DNA of 64,000 nt from Tepidicaulis sp002389665 (GCF_965222285.1 NZ_OZ244942.1:1798001-1862000); one strand, 5' to 3'. Shown: positions 8,703-18,152, numbered from the stretch's first letter. Program-made: numbers and translations. Notes: generated by a model not told the origin, from the letters alone.

Positions 8703-9638
8703 TTACTCTTTGGGGAAATCGAGCCCCATCTGCGAATAGCGTTCCGGGTCGTCCCCCCATTTTTCACGCACTTTGACGAAGATGAAAAGATGCACCCGCC
8801 GCTCCAGCATCTCTTCAAGTTCCTTGCGCGCCTGAGCGCCGACGGACTTCAGCGTCGCGCCCTGCTTGCCGATCAGGATCTTCTTATGCGCCTCGCGCTG
8901 CACATAGATCACCTGCTCGATACGCGCCGAGCCGTCTTTCAGCTCCTTCCAGCTTTCCGTCTCTACCGTGAGCTGATAGGGCAATTCCTGATGGAGCCGC
9001 AAAAAGAGCTTCTCGCGCGTCACTTCCGCCGCAAGGTTACGCATCGGCGCATCGGCGATCTGGTCTTCCGGGTAAAGCCAGGGACCAGGCGGCACATGCG
9101 CGGCGAGATAAGCGCGCAGATCGGCCACCCCGTCGCCCTTCTCCGCCGAGATCATGAATGTCTCCGCAAAGGGCACCTTGGCGTTGATGTCGGCGGCGAG
9201 CGCCAAAAGCTCTTCGCGGCGGATGAGGTCGATCTTGTTCAGCGCCAGCAAAAGCGGGCGGCGCACATCCTGAAGACCCTTTAAAATGGCCTCGACCTCC
9301 TCCGTCAGCCCGCGCTGGGCATCGACAAGAAGCACCACAAGATCGGCATCCTCCGCCCCGCCCCAGGCGGCCTGCACCATGGCGCGGTCGAGACGGCGGC
9401 GCGGGCGGAAAATACCGGGCGTGTCGACGAAGACAAGCTGGCTCTCCCCCTCGATCGCAATGCCGCGCAGGCGCGAGCGTGTGGTCTGCACCTTATGCGT
9501 GACGATGGCGACTTTCGAGCCGACCATCTGATTGAGCAGCGTGGACTTGCCCGCATTGGGCGCGCCGATCAGCGCCACGAAGCCGGCACGCTGACCGTCT
9601 GCGCTCTTCAAGAGTCCGCCTGTGGGCGCCTCACTCAT
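8703..9638 (-). CDS. era: GTPase Era, 16S rRNA/30S maturation factor
   Basis: Era binds GTP and the 3' end of 16S rRNA and checks late 30S assembly. All GTPase motifs are present: G1 GAPNAGKST, G3 VDTPGIF, G4 LNKIDLI. A C-terminal KH domain follows (QREAHKKILIGKQGATLKSVG), giving about 311 residues, the normal length. ATG at 9638 is preferred over an upstream GTG at 9656 because GAAGGA and AAAAGG sites lead into it. It overlaps the end of rnc by 8 bp, the common rnc-era arrangement, which suggests translational coupling. Confidence 0.95.
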   Translation of the reverse strand: MSEAPTGGLLKSADGQRAGFVALIGAPNAGKSTLLNQMVGSKVAIVTHKVQTTRSRLRGIAIEGESQLVFVDTPGIFRPRRRLDRAMVQAAWGGAEDADLVVLLVDAQRGLTEEVEAILKGLQDVRRPLLLALNKIDLIRREELLALAADINAKVPFAETFMISAEKGDGVADLRAYLAAHVPPGPWLYPEDQIADAPMRNLAAEVTREKLFLRLHQELPYQLTVETESWKELKDGSARIEQVIYVQREAHKKILIGKQGATLKSVGAQARKELEEMLERRVHLFIFVKVREKWGDDPERYSQMGLDFPKE

Positions 9639-10356
9639 ATCCTTCAACCTTTTCACGCTTGAGCAGCTTTTCCGCCGCCATCTGTTCCGCCGCCCGTTTG
9701 GAGGAGCCGAGCCCCTTGGCAGGCTTGTGCCCCTCGACGCTCACTTCCACCTCGAAGGTGGGCGCATGATCCGGCCCCTTGCGCCCGGCCAGGCTATAGC
9801 GCGGCAGACCGAAGCCGCCCGCCTGCGCCCATTCCTGCAGCACGGTTTTGGAATCGCGCGGCGGGCGCAGATCGAGCTGCAGACGCGGGCGCCAATGCCG
9901 TTCGATGAAAGCTTCGGCCACCTCAAGCCCGCCATCTAGATAAAGCGCGCCGATCACCGCTTCGCAAACATCGGCCAGGATCGTCGCATGGCGCCGCCCG
10001 CCGGCCCGCGCCTCGCCCGCGCTCATGGCAATATATTTGCCGAAACCTGCTTCCTGCGCCACCGCCTCGCAGGTCTCCGCCCGCACCAGCGCATTGAGCC
10101 GCACAGCAAGATCGCCTTCCCGCTCGCCCGGAAAAGCCTCGATCAGCATCCGCGCGATCACCAGCCCCAGCACCCGGTCGCCCAGAAACTCCAGGCGCTC
10201 ATAGCTGCCATGGGGGCCCTCCGGCACGCTGCTCATATGGGTCAGCGCTTCGCTTAGAAGCGACGGGTTCTGAAAGCTGTGGCCCAGAACGGTGCTCAGC
10301 GGATGGGGAGAAGACGTATCGCTGGTATCGGCATTGTTGCGCGGCTTGCGCGGCAT
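9631..10356 (-). CDS. rnc: Ribonuclease III
   Basis: The 241-residue enzyme cleaves double-stranded RNA and processes rRNA precursors. It carries the family signature ERLEFLGDRVLGLVI, the second acidic cluster (ADVCEAVIGALYLDGG) that completes the two-metal site, and a C-terminal double-stranded-RNA-binding domain (KTVLQEWAQAGGFG ... KGLGSSKRAAEQMAAEKLL). It lies 3 bp after lepB and overlaps era, so the lepB-rnc-era order indicates one transcript linking secretion and RNA processing, as in many proteobacteria. Confidence 0.95.
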   Translation of the reverse strand: MPRKPRNNADTSDTSSPHPLSTVLGHSFQNPSLLSEALTHMSSVPEGPHGSYERLEFLGDRVLGLVIARMLIEAFPGEREGDLAVRLNALVRAETCEAVAQEAGFGKYIAMSAGEARAGGRRHATILADVCEAVIGALYLDGGLEVAEAFIERHWRPRLQLDLRPPRDSKTVLQEWAQAGGFGLPRYSLAGRKGPDHAPTFEVEVSVEGHKPAKGLGSSKRAAEQMAAEKLLKREKVEGYE

Positions 10357-10359
10357 CGG

Positions 10360-11118
10360 TCAGTCAACCTCATGGAAAAGGCGGTTCCAGCGCGTGGCCG
10401 AAAACCAGTTCCAAATTTCCCAGATACGCGCACTGCCATCGGTGGAAAAGAAGATCACTTCCGCCCGGCCGACGAGATTTTCAAACGGCACATAGCCCAC
10501 TTCGCTGGGCACGCGGCTGTCGTTCGAATTGTCCCTGTTGTCACCCATCATAAAGTAATGGCCCTCGGGGACCTTATAGACGCCGGTATTGTCGAGATAG
10601 CCATTGGCGTCCGTATCAAGCGTCGTATAGCTGACGCCATTGGGCAACGTTTCACGGTATTGCGGATAGCGGCGCAGATCGCCGGAGGGAGATTTCTCGA
10701 TGAAATCCTCCATCCGCTCCCGTTTCACCGGCTTGCCGTTGATATGCAGGATGCCCCGGCGGACCTGAATTTCATCCCCCGGCAGCCCGACAAGGCGCTT
10801 GATGAAATCCGTCTGATTATCGGTCGGCTTTTTGAAGACGATCACATCCCCCCGCTCCGGCTGGCTGGCCAGCACGCGCCCGTCGAAGAGCGGTAGCGAA
10901 AACGGGAAAGAATGTTTCGAATAGCCATAAGAGAATTTGGAAACGAAGAGGTAATCCCCGATCAAAAGCGTCGGGATCATCGAGCCGGAAGGAATGTTGA
11001 ACGGCTGGAAGAGGAAGGCGCGGATGATCAGCGCGATCACCACCGCATAAGTCACCGTGCGCGCGGTATCGACCCACTCGCTCTCCCGGAAATTCTTTAC
11101 CTTGTCCGTCATCGACAT
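10360..11118 (-). CDS. lepB: Signal peptidase I
   Basis: The 252-residue inner-membrane protease removes signal peptides from Sec and Tat substrates. It has one hydrophobic anchor (about residues 20-37). The catalytic Ser is in FNIPSGSMIPTLLIGDYLFVSKF, and the catalytic Lys lies in the conserved box near TDFIKRLVGLPGDEIQ. The late signature GHYFMMGDNRDNSNDSR is complete. Length is typical of alphaproteobacteria. It is followed immediately by rnc and preceded by a 114-bp gap after acpS. Confidence 0.95.
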   Translation of the reverse strand: MSMTDKVKNFRESEWVDTARTVTYAVVIALIIRAFLFQPFNIPSGSMIPTLLIGDYLFVSKFSYGYSKHSFPFSLPLFDGRVLASQPERGDVIVFKKPTDNQTDFIKRLVGLPGDEIQVRRGILHINGKPVKRERMEDFIEKSPSGDLRRYPQYRETLPNGVSYTTLDTDANGYLDNTGVYKVPEGHYFMMGDNRDNSNDSRVPSEVGYVPFENLVGRAEVIFFSTDGSARIWEIWNWFSATRWNRLFHEVD

Positions 11119-11232
11119 TGCCTACCGGCTCCCCCGCAAATCACAGCTCCGCGCCCGCGCGCCAAAGCGGCGCGACCATAGCATACCAGACCGGTACGCC
11201 TAGTCCTTTCCTGAGGCGGATGGACGCAGGGA

Positions 11233-11640
11233 TCAGTCTTTGGGAGCGGGCAAAGCTTCAATGATCACAAAGGCTTGGGCGAGCGGATCGTCATCCGTAA
11301 TGGTCAGATGGATATGGGCCACCATGCCCGCCGGGGTCATCGCCTCCAGCCTTTTCAGCGCCCCGCCCGTCAGCTTCATGGTGGGCTGGCCGGTGGCAAG
11401 GTTCACCACCCCCATATCCTTCCAGAAGACGCTTTGGCGGATGCCGGTGCCGAGCGCCTTGGAACAGGCCTCCTTGGCAGCAAAACGCTTGGCGTAAGAG
11501 GCGGCACGGTTGCGGCGGCGGTCGGATTTTTTTTGCTCGATCTCGGTGAAAACACGGGTGGTGAAGCGCTCACCATGGCGCTCCAGCACCTTGGCGACCC
11601 GGCGAATGTCGATCAGGTCATTGCCCATACCGATGATCAT
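11233..11640 (-). CDS. acpS: Holo-[acyl-carrier-protein] synthase
   Basis: AcpS transfers the 4'-phosphopantetheine arm from CoA to the serine of acyl carrier protein, activating fatty-acid synthesis. The 135-residue protein has the canonical N-terminus (IIGMGNDLIDIRRV, with the metal-binding Asp) and the second signature YAKRFAAKEACSKALGTG, whose Glu also binds the metal. It lies 23 bp after pdxJ; the pdxJ-acpS pair is widely conserved. Confidence 0.95.
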   Translation of the reverse strand: MIIGMGNDLIDIRRVAKVLERHGERFTTRVFTEIEQKKSDRRRNRAASYAKRFAAKEACSKALGTGIRQSVFWKDMGVVNLATGQPTMKLTGGALKRLEAMTPAGMVAHIHLTITDDDPLAQAFVIIEALPAPKD

Positions 11641-11663
11641 GAAACCTCCCGGTCTTGCCCTCT

Positions 11664-12431
11664 TTATTCTTGGCCTGTTTGCCCGCGCGCTGCGTCCATG
11701 CGCCGGCGCATTTCGCCGATCGCCGCTTCCAGGCCTATGAAGATCGCCTCACCCACCAGAAAGTGTCCGATATTCAGCTCCCGCACTTCCGCGATTGCGG
11801 CAACCGGCGCCACCGTATCAAAGGTGATGCCATGGCCGGCATGAACCTCTAGCCCCATGGAAGCGCCAAGAGCGGCGGCGCGCTGCAGCCGCGTAAGCTC
11901 GCGCTCGGCTTCCTCTTTCTTGCCCTCGGCAAAAGCATCGCAATAAGCGCCGGTATGAAGCTCGACGACCGGCGCGCCGAGCCGTACGGCTGCTTCAAGC
12001 TGCGCTTCGCTTGCCTCGATGAAAAGGGAAACCCGCGAGCCCGCATCGGAAAGGCGGGCAACGAAAGGTGCGAGATGATTATGCGCGCCCGCCGCATCGA
12101 GCCCGCCTTCGGTCGTGCGTTCCTCGCGCTTTTCCGGCACGAGGCAGCAGGCATGGGGCTTATGGCGCAGCGCGATCTCCAGCATTTCCTCGGTCGCCGC
12201 CATTTCAAGATTGAGCGGCAGGCCGATTTCAGCCGAAAGGCACTCGATATCCTCATCCGAAATATGCCGCCGGTCCTCGCGCAGATGCGCGGTGATGCCG
12301 TCTGCCCCCGCCTTTTGCGCCAGATGCGCGGCACGCAGCGGTTCGGGATGACGCCCGCCCCGCGCGTTCCGGATCGTTGCCACATGGTCGATATTGACGC
12401 CAAGGCGCAAATTATTGCGGCTGCCTGTCAT
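11664..12431 (-). CDS. pdxJ: Pyridoxine 5'-phosphate synthase
   Basis: PdxJ condenses 1-deoxyxylulose 5-phosphate with 3-amino-2-oxopropyl phosphate to form pyridoxine 5'-phosphate, the last ring-forming step of vitamin B6 synthesis. The 255-residue TIM barrel shows LGVNIDHVATIRNARGG at the N-terminus, GADGITAHLREDRRHI, a conserved EHTGAY-like box (VELHTGAYCDAF), and the HAGHGI phosphate/ring loop. It lies between a DUF2062 gene and acpS in one likely operon. Confidence 0.95.
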   Translation of the reverse strand: MTGSRNNLRLGVNIDHVATIRNARGGRHPEPLRAAHLAQKAGADGITAHLREDRRHISDEDIECLSAEIGLPLNLEMAATEEMLEIALRHKPHACCLVPEKREERTTEGGLDAAGAHNHLAPFVARLSDAGSRVSLFIEASEAQLEAAVRLGAPVVELHTGAYCDAFAEGKKEEAERELTRLQRAAALGASMGLEVHAGHGITFDTVAPVAAIAEVRELNIGHFLVGEAIFIGLEAAIGEMRRRMDAARGQTGQE

Positions 12432-12459
12432 CCTGGCTCCTTACCTCTTCAGCACCGGC

Positions 12460-13062
12460 CTATTCGGTCAGCGCCTGGCCTTGCGGCTCCGTCTGCGCGG
12501 GGGCCGCAGCATTCCGTTTCCGGGCCCGCTGAGCCAGGGTTTCGCGGCGCTTCTTCTGATAGGCCTCAACCGCCGGTTTCGAGAGGAGATAGACCGTCAC
12601 GGCAGCAGGAACACCCAGAAGCACACTGCCCAGCGACATCGGGCCGATGATCGGCAGCACCTTATCGAGGGCCTGATTGAAGAACAGGTCCGATGACAGC
12701 GCACTTGGATGCATATTGGCTGGCTCGTCATAGGACAGGAGCCAGCGTCCCAGATCGTAGGTGCCGATCCAGATGAAGGGGAAGGTAATGGGGTTGCCGA
12801 CAAACGTGCCGAAAGCCGAGGCGATCAGATTGCCCCGGAAGATCCATGCAACCAGAAAGCCGAGCATGAAATGAAAACCGACGAACGGCGTGAAGGAGGC
12901 AAAAGCCCCTGCGGCCACGCCGACGGCGATGGCATGCGGAGAGCCGGACAGCCGCCAGACCCGGCGCCAGCCATATTGGAACGCGCGCCGCCAGCCGCTG
13001 CGCGGCCAAAACCACTCGCGCAAGCGCTCGATCGGATGCAATTCTTTGCGGCGGCGGAACAT
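12460..13062 (-). CDS. DUF2062 membrane protein
   Basis: A 200-residue membrane protein of the DUF2062 family, whose function is not established. Seen: an Arg-rich N-terminus, then the family core SGSPHAIAVGVAAGAFASFTPFVGFHFMLGFLVAWIFRGNL, followed by FGTFVGNPITFPFIW and a further hydrophobic pair near residues 140-165. The C-terminus is charged (QKKRRETLAQRARKRN). The family is commonly placed in this pyrE-pdxJ-acpS neighbourhood in alphaproteobacteria. Confidence 0.85.
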   Translation of the reverse strand: MFRRRKELHPIERLREWFWPRSGWRRAFQYGWRRVWRLSGSPHAIAVGVAAGAFASFTPFVGFHFMLGFLVAWIFRGNLIASAFGTFVGNPITFPFIWIGTYDLGRWLLSYDEPANMHPSALSSDLFFNQALDKVLPIIGPMSLGSVLLGVPAAVTVYLLSKPAVEAYQKKRRETLAQRARKRNAAAPAQTEPQGQALTE

Positions 13063-13142
13063 CGGTCTGCGGTTCTTCCCATGGCACCGGGCTTGTCGCC
13101 CGTTTCTGCCAATATGGCACTCAAATCCTAACGCTCTATGCG

Positions 13143-13724
13143 CTATTTCTTCCGGCTGCCCGGTTTTACCGCAGGTATCTGCGCTAAATCGGGCGGCAAT
13201 TTGTCCGCCTCGTAAGCCGGAATTTTCAATTTTGCGAGCGAGACGAGTTTCGTCCCGATCTTGGCTTTGCCGCCGGAACGGTCGATGAGGCAGGCCCCGC
13301 CCACGACCCGGCCGCCATTTTCCCGAATGGCGGCAATGGCTTCGCGCGAGGAAAGGCCGGTCGTCACGATATCCTCGACCATCAGGCAGCGCGCGCCTTT
13401 GGGGATTTCAAACCCGCGGCGCAGCTCGAACGTGCCGGTCGGGCGCTCCAGAAACATCGAGGGCACGCCGAGCTGGCGGCCCATTTCATAGCCCACAATC
13501 ACCCCGCCCATGGCAGGGGAAACGACAAAATCGATTTCCTTGTCGATTTCCTCGCGCACCTTGCCCGCCAGCGCCTTACAGAGCTTGGCTGCGCGCTTGG
13601 CGTCCATCAGAGCGCGGGCGCATTGCAGATAGCGGGCGCTGTGGAGCCCCGAAGAGAGGATGAAATGGCCGTTCAGGAGCGCGCCTGCTTTTTCGAACTC
13701 CTTGAGCACCTGAGCTTCGTTCAT
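13143..13724 (-). CDS. pyrE: Orotate phosphoribosyltransferase
   Basis: PyrE joins orotate to PRPP to give orotidine 5'-phosphate in pyrimidine synthesis. The 193-residue protein contains the PRPP loop CLMVEDIVTTGLSSREAI, the FVVSPAMGGVIVGYEMGRQLG segment, and HFILSSGLHSARYLQCARAL at the N-terminus. ATG at 13724 was chosen because GGAGAGGGG sits just upstream and the family begins near there; the longest frame adds 29 residues unlike the family. pyrB and the pyrC-like gene lie far away at 47-49 kb. Confidence 0.93.
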   Translation of the reverse strand: MNEAQVLKEFEKAGALLNGHFILSSGLHSARYLQCARALMDAKRAAKLCKALAGKVREEIDKEIDFVVSPAMGGVIVGYEMGRQLGVPSMFLERPTGTFELRRGFEIPKGARCLMVEDIVTTGLSSREAIAAIRENGGRVVGGACLIDRSGGKAKIGTKLVSLAKLKIPAYEADKLPPDLAQIPAVKPGSRKK

Positions 13725-13867
13725 GTCCCCTCTCCTGGCATATGTGTTTCCGGCGGGCCGGTTTGCAGACCGATCTACGGACCTGGACCCACAGGCTGTG
13801 GCGTGTCTCATACCCCGCCGCCCGAAAGCGACGCAATAGAGTTAAATGCCGCGCCCCGAAGCAGGGC

Positions 13868-16018
13868 CTAGCCGCGAGTGACTTTATTGACCACCGAGAG
13901 GCCGCGCAGCGCGCTCATGATGGAGGTGAGATGCTTGAGATCGCGCACCTCCAGCATGATCTGGAGCGTGTAAAAGTCCCGGTCCCGCTGGGGTGTGGAG
14001 AGCGTATCGATATTACCGTCATAATCTGCGATGAGCGTCGCGATGGAGCCGAGCGCGCCGACCTCATTGCGCACCATCAGCGTGATCTTGGCAAGGAACG
14101 CGGCTTCTTCCTCGTTCTGCACATCCCAGGTGACATCGATCCAGCGCTCCGGTTCGCTGTCGAAAGCGGCCAGCGCTTCCGAATCAATCGGATAGACCGT
14201 CACGCCCTCACCCGGCGTCAGAATGCCGACGATCCGGTCACCGGGCAGCGGATAGGCCCCTTCGGCAAACTGCACCGCGCCGTGGGACATGCGCTTATCG
14301 AGTTTGACGAGCGGCTTCACCGCCCGCTCACCCGCAGGCAGGGCCCGCCCGGTGGCACCTTCGCCCACTTTGGGTTTGCGCACCCGCGGATAGACCGCCT
14401 TCAAGACGTCATAGGCCTGGATGCGGCCCTCGCCGACATCGGCCAGAAGTTCTTCCAGATCCTTGCGGTCGAAGCGGCCGACAGCCCGCTCCAGCACCCC
14501 ATCGCTGAATTCCTTGCCCGCGAGCTCAAAGACGCTGGAGACCATCAACCGCCCGAGCCGGGCAAGCTCATGCTGCTGGGACTGGCGGGCGGCGCGGCGG
14601 ATGGCCGAGCGCGCCTTGCCGGTGGCAACGAACGCTTCCCAGGCCGGTGACGGCGTCTGCGCCTTGGAGCGGATAATTTCCACTTCATCGCCGTTTTTCA
14701 GCTCGGTGCGCAGCGGCATGTGGCGGCCATTGATTTTGCAGCCAACACAGGTGTCGCCAATGTCGGTATGGACCGCATAGGCAAAATCCACGGGCGTTGC
14801 CCCGCGCGGCAGCGTGATGAGGAGCCCCTTTGGCGTGAAACAGAAAACCTGGTCGACAAAGAGCTGCAGCTTGGAATGTTCAAGCAGTTCTTCAGCCGAG
14901 CTGCCGTGCTCCAGCATCTCCACAAGGTGGCGCAACCATTTGAACGTGTTTGCGAACTCTTCCGACGCCTCGGCGTGGTTGCCGCGATCCTTATAGAACC
15001 AGTGCGCCGCGATCCCGTATTCGGCCACCTCGTGCAGCTTGCGGGTGCGCACCTGCACTTCCACGCGTTTGCGCTCCGGGCCGATGATCGTCGTGTGGAT
15101 CGAGCGGTAGCCGTTATTCTTCGGCGTGGAGATGTAATCCTTGAACCGGCCCGGCACCATCGGCCAACTCGTGTGCAGGATACCCACCGCTTTGTAGCAA
15201 TCGGCCACGTCCTCCACGATGACGCGGAAGCCGTAAATATCGGAGAGCTGCTCAAGCGAGATGGAGCGGCGCTCCATCTTCTTCCAGACCGAGAAGGGCT
15301 TCTTCTCCCGCCCATAGACCACAACATCCATCCCATGGGCCTTGAAGGTAGATCGCAGCATCTCGCTGATCCGCTCCACGATGTCGCTGCGCTCTTCGCG
15401 GATCTGGTCGAGGCGGTTGATCAGCGTGGCCCGCGCTTCGGGCTGCAGCACCTGAAAGGAGAGGTCTTCCAGCTCCTCACGCACTTCCTGCATACCCATG
15501 CGCCCGGCAAGCGGGGCATAGATGTCCATGGTTTCCTGGGCGATGCGCTGGCGTTTTTCAGGCTTGGAGATGAAATGCAGCGTGCGCATGTTGTGCAGCC
15601 TGTCGGCCAGCTTGACGAGCAGCACGCGGATATCGCTCGACATGGCGAGCAGGAACTTGCGGAAGTTCTCCGCCTGTTTGGCGTGTTCGGAGTCCCATTC
15701 GAGGCGGGAGAGCTTCGTCACCCCGTCCACGAGATTGGCGACTTCCTTGCCGAAGAGTTCCTCGATCTCGGCCACCGTCGTATCGGTATCCTCGATCGTG
15801 TCGTGCAAAAGGCCGGTGATGATCGTCGCCGTATCAAGGCGCAGCTCGGTGAGAATGCCCGCCACTTCGATGGGATGGGAGAAGTAAGGGTCGCCGGAGG
15901 CACGCTTTTGAGTACCGTGTTTACGCGTGCCGAACACATAGGCGCGGTTTAGCGCTGCCTCATCCGCTTGCGGGTCGTAGGCAACGACACGGTCAACCAA
16001 TTCGTACTGGCGCAACAC
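13868..16018 (-). CDS. rel: Bifunctional (p)ppGpp synthetase/hydrolase (Rel/SpoT family)
   Basis: The single long RSH enzyme of alphaproteobacteria makes and degrades the stringent-response alarmone (p)ppGpp. The 716 residues show the HD hydrolase domain intact (HPIEVAGIL, LLHDTIEDTDTT), so hydrolysis should work. The synthetase domain follows (LSDIYGFRVIV, FKDYISTPKNNGYRSIHT), then a TGS domain (FTPKGLLITLPRGATPVDFAYAVHTD) and a C-terminal ACT domain. The reading frame begins at GTG. rpoZ lies upstream, a conserved pairing that links two factors of ppGpp control. Confidence 0.95.
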   Translation of the reverse strand: MLRQYELVDRVVAYDPQADEAALNRAYVFGTRKHGTQKRASGDPYFSHPIEVAGILTELRLDTATIITGLLHDTIEDTDTTVAEIEELFGKEVANLVDGVTKLSRLEWDSEHAKQAENFRKFLLAMSSDIRVLLVKLADRLHNMRTLHFISKPEKRQRIAQETMDIYAPLAGRMGMQEVREELEDLSFQVLQPEARATLINRLDQIREERSDIVERISEMLRSTFKAHGMDVVVYGREKKPFSVWKKMERRSISLEQLSDIYGFRVIVEDVADCYKAVGILHTSWPMVPGRFKDYISTPKNNGYRSIHTTIIGPERKRVEVQVRTRKLHEVAEYGIAAHWFYKDRGNHAEASEEFANTFKWLRHLVEMLEHGSSAEELLEHSKLQLFVDQVFCFTPKGLLITLPRGATPVDFAYAVHTDIGDTCVGCKINGRHMPLRTELKNGDEVEIIRSKAQTPSPAWEAFVATGKARSAIRRAARQSQQHELARLGRLMVSSVFELAGKEFSDGVLERAVGRFDRKDLEELLADVGEGRIQAYDVLKAVYPRVRKPKVGEGATGRALPAGERAVKPLVKLDKRMSHGAVQFAEGAYPLPGDRIVGILTPGEGVTVYPIDSEALAAFDSEPERWIDVTWDVQNEEEAAFLAKITLMVRNEVGALGSIATLIADYDGNIDTLSTPQRDRDFYTLQIMLEVRDLKHLTSIMSALRGLSVVNKVTRG

Positions 16019-16173
16019 CTATTCTTCACCTTTCCTTTCCGGCGCACCAAGCTGCCGGAACAAAATACGCCGCCCAAGCCAGGAGCCGGGGCGGCGCTGT
16101 CGGCGGGAGCACCCGCTTAACCGATTGTGCTGCGGGGCCAGTGCCCCTTTTCCCTGACTTGAGGGTGCGGCAC

Positions 16174-16569
16174 TTACTTCTGCGGTGCGTCCATCTGGCT
16201 CTGCAGAGCACGCAGCAAGTCTTCTTCGCTCATACGGTCGCCCGCGCCCAGCGCATCTTCGGCGCCGCCTGCAGCCTGTACCGGCTGGGCAGCTTCCTGA
16301 CCCGGCAGAAGCGCCATCGGCTCCATTTCCGGCTCGTCCGTTTCCACACGCTTTTGCATGCTGGCGATAAAATCTTCGTAGAGCTCAGCCGGCTGGACGG
16401 TCTGATCGGCAATTTCGCGCAGGGCAACGACGGGATTTTTGTCGTTGTCGCGGTCGATCGTCAGCTCGGAACCGGCGGAAATGCTGCGGGCCCGGTGAGC
16501 GGCCAGAAGCACGAGCTCGAACCGGTTTGTGACTTTATCCACGCAATCTTCAACGGTGACACGCGCCAT
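16174..16569 (-). CDS. rpoZ: DNA-directed RNA polymerase subunit omega
   Basis: The omega subunit supports RNA polymerase assembly and contributes to a ppGpp site. The first 65 residues carry the family core (MARVTVEDCVDKVTNRFELVLLAAHRAR, then NDKNPVVALREIAD). The rest is an acidic, Ala/Gln-rich tail ending in SEEDLLRALQSQM, as usual in alphaproteobacteria (131 residues in all). A GGAGAT ribosome-binding site precedes the ATG. It is 155 bp upstream of rel. Confidence 0.94.
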   Translation of the reverse strand: MARVTVEDCVDKVTNRFELVLLAAHRARSISAGSELTIDRDNDKNPVVALREIADQTVQPAELYEDFIASMQKRVETDEPEMEPMALLPGQEAAQPVQAAGGAEDALGAGDRMSEEDLLRALQSQMDAPQK

Positions 16570-16688
16570 GCGGGCCTATCTCCTGCAATGTGAGGGATCA
16601 TGTTTGCAGATTATCTAGGGGTTTGCACGCTCAAACGCAAGGGAAAACAAGCAATTAGGTGAAGAAAGGCCTGAATTACTGCCCTTTT

Positions 16689-17231
16689 TCACGCTCCCTC
16701 CCGTTCCGGCGCAATCCCGGCCAAATCCGCAGGGTCAAGCCGTTCAAGCAGCTCGCGCGCAGTGAGCCCGAGCACCGGATGGCGCCAATCGGGGGCAATA
16801 TCGGCCAGCGGCACCAGCACGAAGGCCCGCTCGGCAAGGCCGCTATGGGGCAGCTCCAAGGGCCGGGGTTTCCAGGGCTCACCCGGCTTCGGCCCGCCGC
16901 CCGCCGGTGCAACGACAAGATCGTCATAGGCCAGAAGGTCAAGATCGATGATCCGCTCTTCCCAGCGCACTGCCCGCTCCCGGCCCAAAGCCTGCTCGAT
17001 CCGGTGCAATTGTTCCAGCAGCGCCTCGGGCGGCAGCGCCGCCTCCACCTCCGCCACGGCATTGATGAAATCAGGCTGAGCGTGAGGGCCAACCGCCGGG
17101 GTGCGGTAAAAGGGGGAGACACGCACCGGCTCCAGCCCATGCATCGGCAATTGGCCGAGCGCAGCGCGCAGCACATGGGCCGGGCTTTCATAAGCCCCTG
17201 CCATATTCGATCCGAGCGATATCAGGATCAT
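16689..17231 (-). CDS. folK: 2-amino-4-hydroxy-6-hydroxymethyldihydropteridine pyrophosphokinase
   Basis: HPPK passes pyrophosphate from ATP to the pterin in folate synthesis. The 180-residue protein has ILISLGSNMAG at its start, VSPFYRTPAVG, the PDFINAVAEVEAAL strand, and the signature RWEERIIDLDLLAYDDLV with the two metal-binding aspartates. ATG at 17231 was chosen because AGGAAG lies 7 bp upstream and family members start at MILISLGSN. The frame could begin 25 codons earlier but that part is unlike the family. Confidence 0.93.
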   Translation of the reverse strand: MILISLGSNMAGAYESPAHVLRAALGQLPMHGLEPVRVSPFYRTPAVGPHAQPDFINAVAEVEAALPPEALLEQLHRIEQALGRERAVRWEERIIDLDLLAYDDLVVAPAGGGPKPGEPWKPRPLELPHSGLAERAFVLVPLADIAPDWRHPVLGLTARELLERLDPADLAGIAPEREGA

Positions 17232-17325
17232 GCCCATTCTTCCTGCATGCTTTAAACCAGCAGCCATACCTGCGATAAACCCGGGCCTCCCGTTATAGGG
17301 CCCCAACCGATCAGAAGACCGACTT

Positions 17326-17985
17326 ATGCCAAAAAAAGCCGCGCCCGCCTATACGCCCGAACCGCCGCTCGACTGCCCGCTTTGCCCGCGCCTTGTCGGC
17401 TTTCTGGATGAGCAGCGGGACAAGCACCCGGACTGGTTTAATGCGCCCGTCCCCTCTTTCGGCGATGAAGAGGCGGAGCTTTTGATCGTGGGCCTCGCCC
17501 CGGGCCTCCAAGGAGCGAACCGCACGGGCCGGCCTTTTACCGGGGATTATGCGGGCGATCTTCTCTACCCGACGCTGCTGAGCTTCGGCTGGGCGGAAGG
17601 CACATTCAAAGCGGATCCCAATGACGGGCTGAAGCTGAAGGGCGCAATGATCACCAATGCGGTGCGCTGTGTGCCGCCGCAAAACAAGCCGACGGGCGCT
17701 GAGACCAAAACCTGCCGCGGTTTCCTTGAAGCCCGCCTCGGCGCGCTGCCGAAACTCAAAGCCATTCTGGCGCTCGGGCGCATCGCCCATGACAGCACCC
17801 TGCCTGCATTGGGATTGAAACGCACGAGCTTCACCTTCGGCCACAATGCCGCGCACGACCTCGGCAGCGGACTGACGCTTTTCGACAGCTACCACTGCTC
17901 CCGCTACAACGTGAACACGCGCCGCCTGACCGAAGAGATGTTCCACGACGTCTTCCGCTCCATCGCCGCGCATTTGGGCCGGTAA
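17326..17985 (+). CDS. Family 5 uracil-DNA glycosylase (UDGb, iron-sulfur)
   Basis: The 219-residue enzyme removes uracil and possibly hypoxanthine from DNA. It has the motif GLAPGLQGANRTGRPFTGDYAG, in which the usual catalytic Asp/Asn position is Ala-Pro as in UDGb, and a C-terminal DSYHCSRYN motif equivalent to the HPS loop. Cysteines at 17, 20, 115 and 130 match the spacing expected for the four ligands of the iron-sulfur cluster. It is divergent from folK, 94 bp away, and is followed by palindromic repeats. Confidence 0.88.
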   Translation: MPKKAAPAYTPEPPLDCPLCPRLVGFLDEQRDKHPDWFNAPVPSFGDEEAELLIVGLAPGLQGANRTGRPFTGDYAGDLLYPTLLSFGWAEGTFKADPNDGLKLKGAMITNAVRCVPPQNKPTGAETKTCRGFLEARLGALPKLKAILALGRIAHDSTLPALGLKRTSFTFGHNAAHDLGSGLTLFDSYHCSRYNVNTRRLTEEMFHDVFRSIAAHLGR

Positions 17986-18010
17986 GGTTCGGTCTGCCGA
18001 ACTGCTTCAT

Positions 18011-18113
18011 GGATCCCGGGTCAAAGCCCGGGATGACATTCGGTATTTGCGGATAAGCTACAGACTATCGTCTAGCTCTGTACGTCACCCCGGCCCCCGT
18101 GCCGGGGTCCATG
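18011..18113. repeat. Two palindromic intergenic repeats (REP-like family)
   Basis: Copies at 18011-18037 (starts GGATCCCGGG, ends CCCGGGATGAC) and 18084-18110 (starts GTCACCCCGG, ends CCGGGGTCC) are each near-perfect dyads about 27 bp long, separated by about 46 bp. The same family recurs at 27.6 kb and 45.2-45.4 kb. They sit between convergent genes, the usual place for such elements. Confidence 0.8.
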
Positions 18114-18152
18114 CAGCACCAGCCGCAAGCAAAGACGGTGACGTTCAATCAC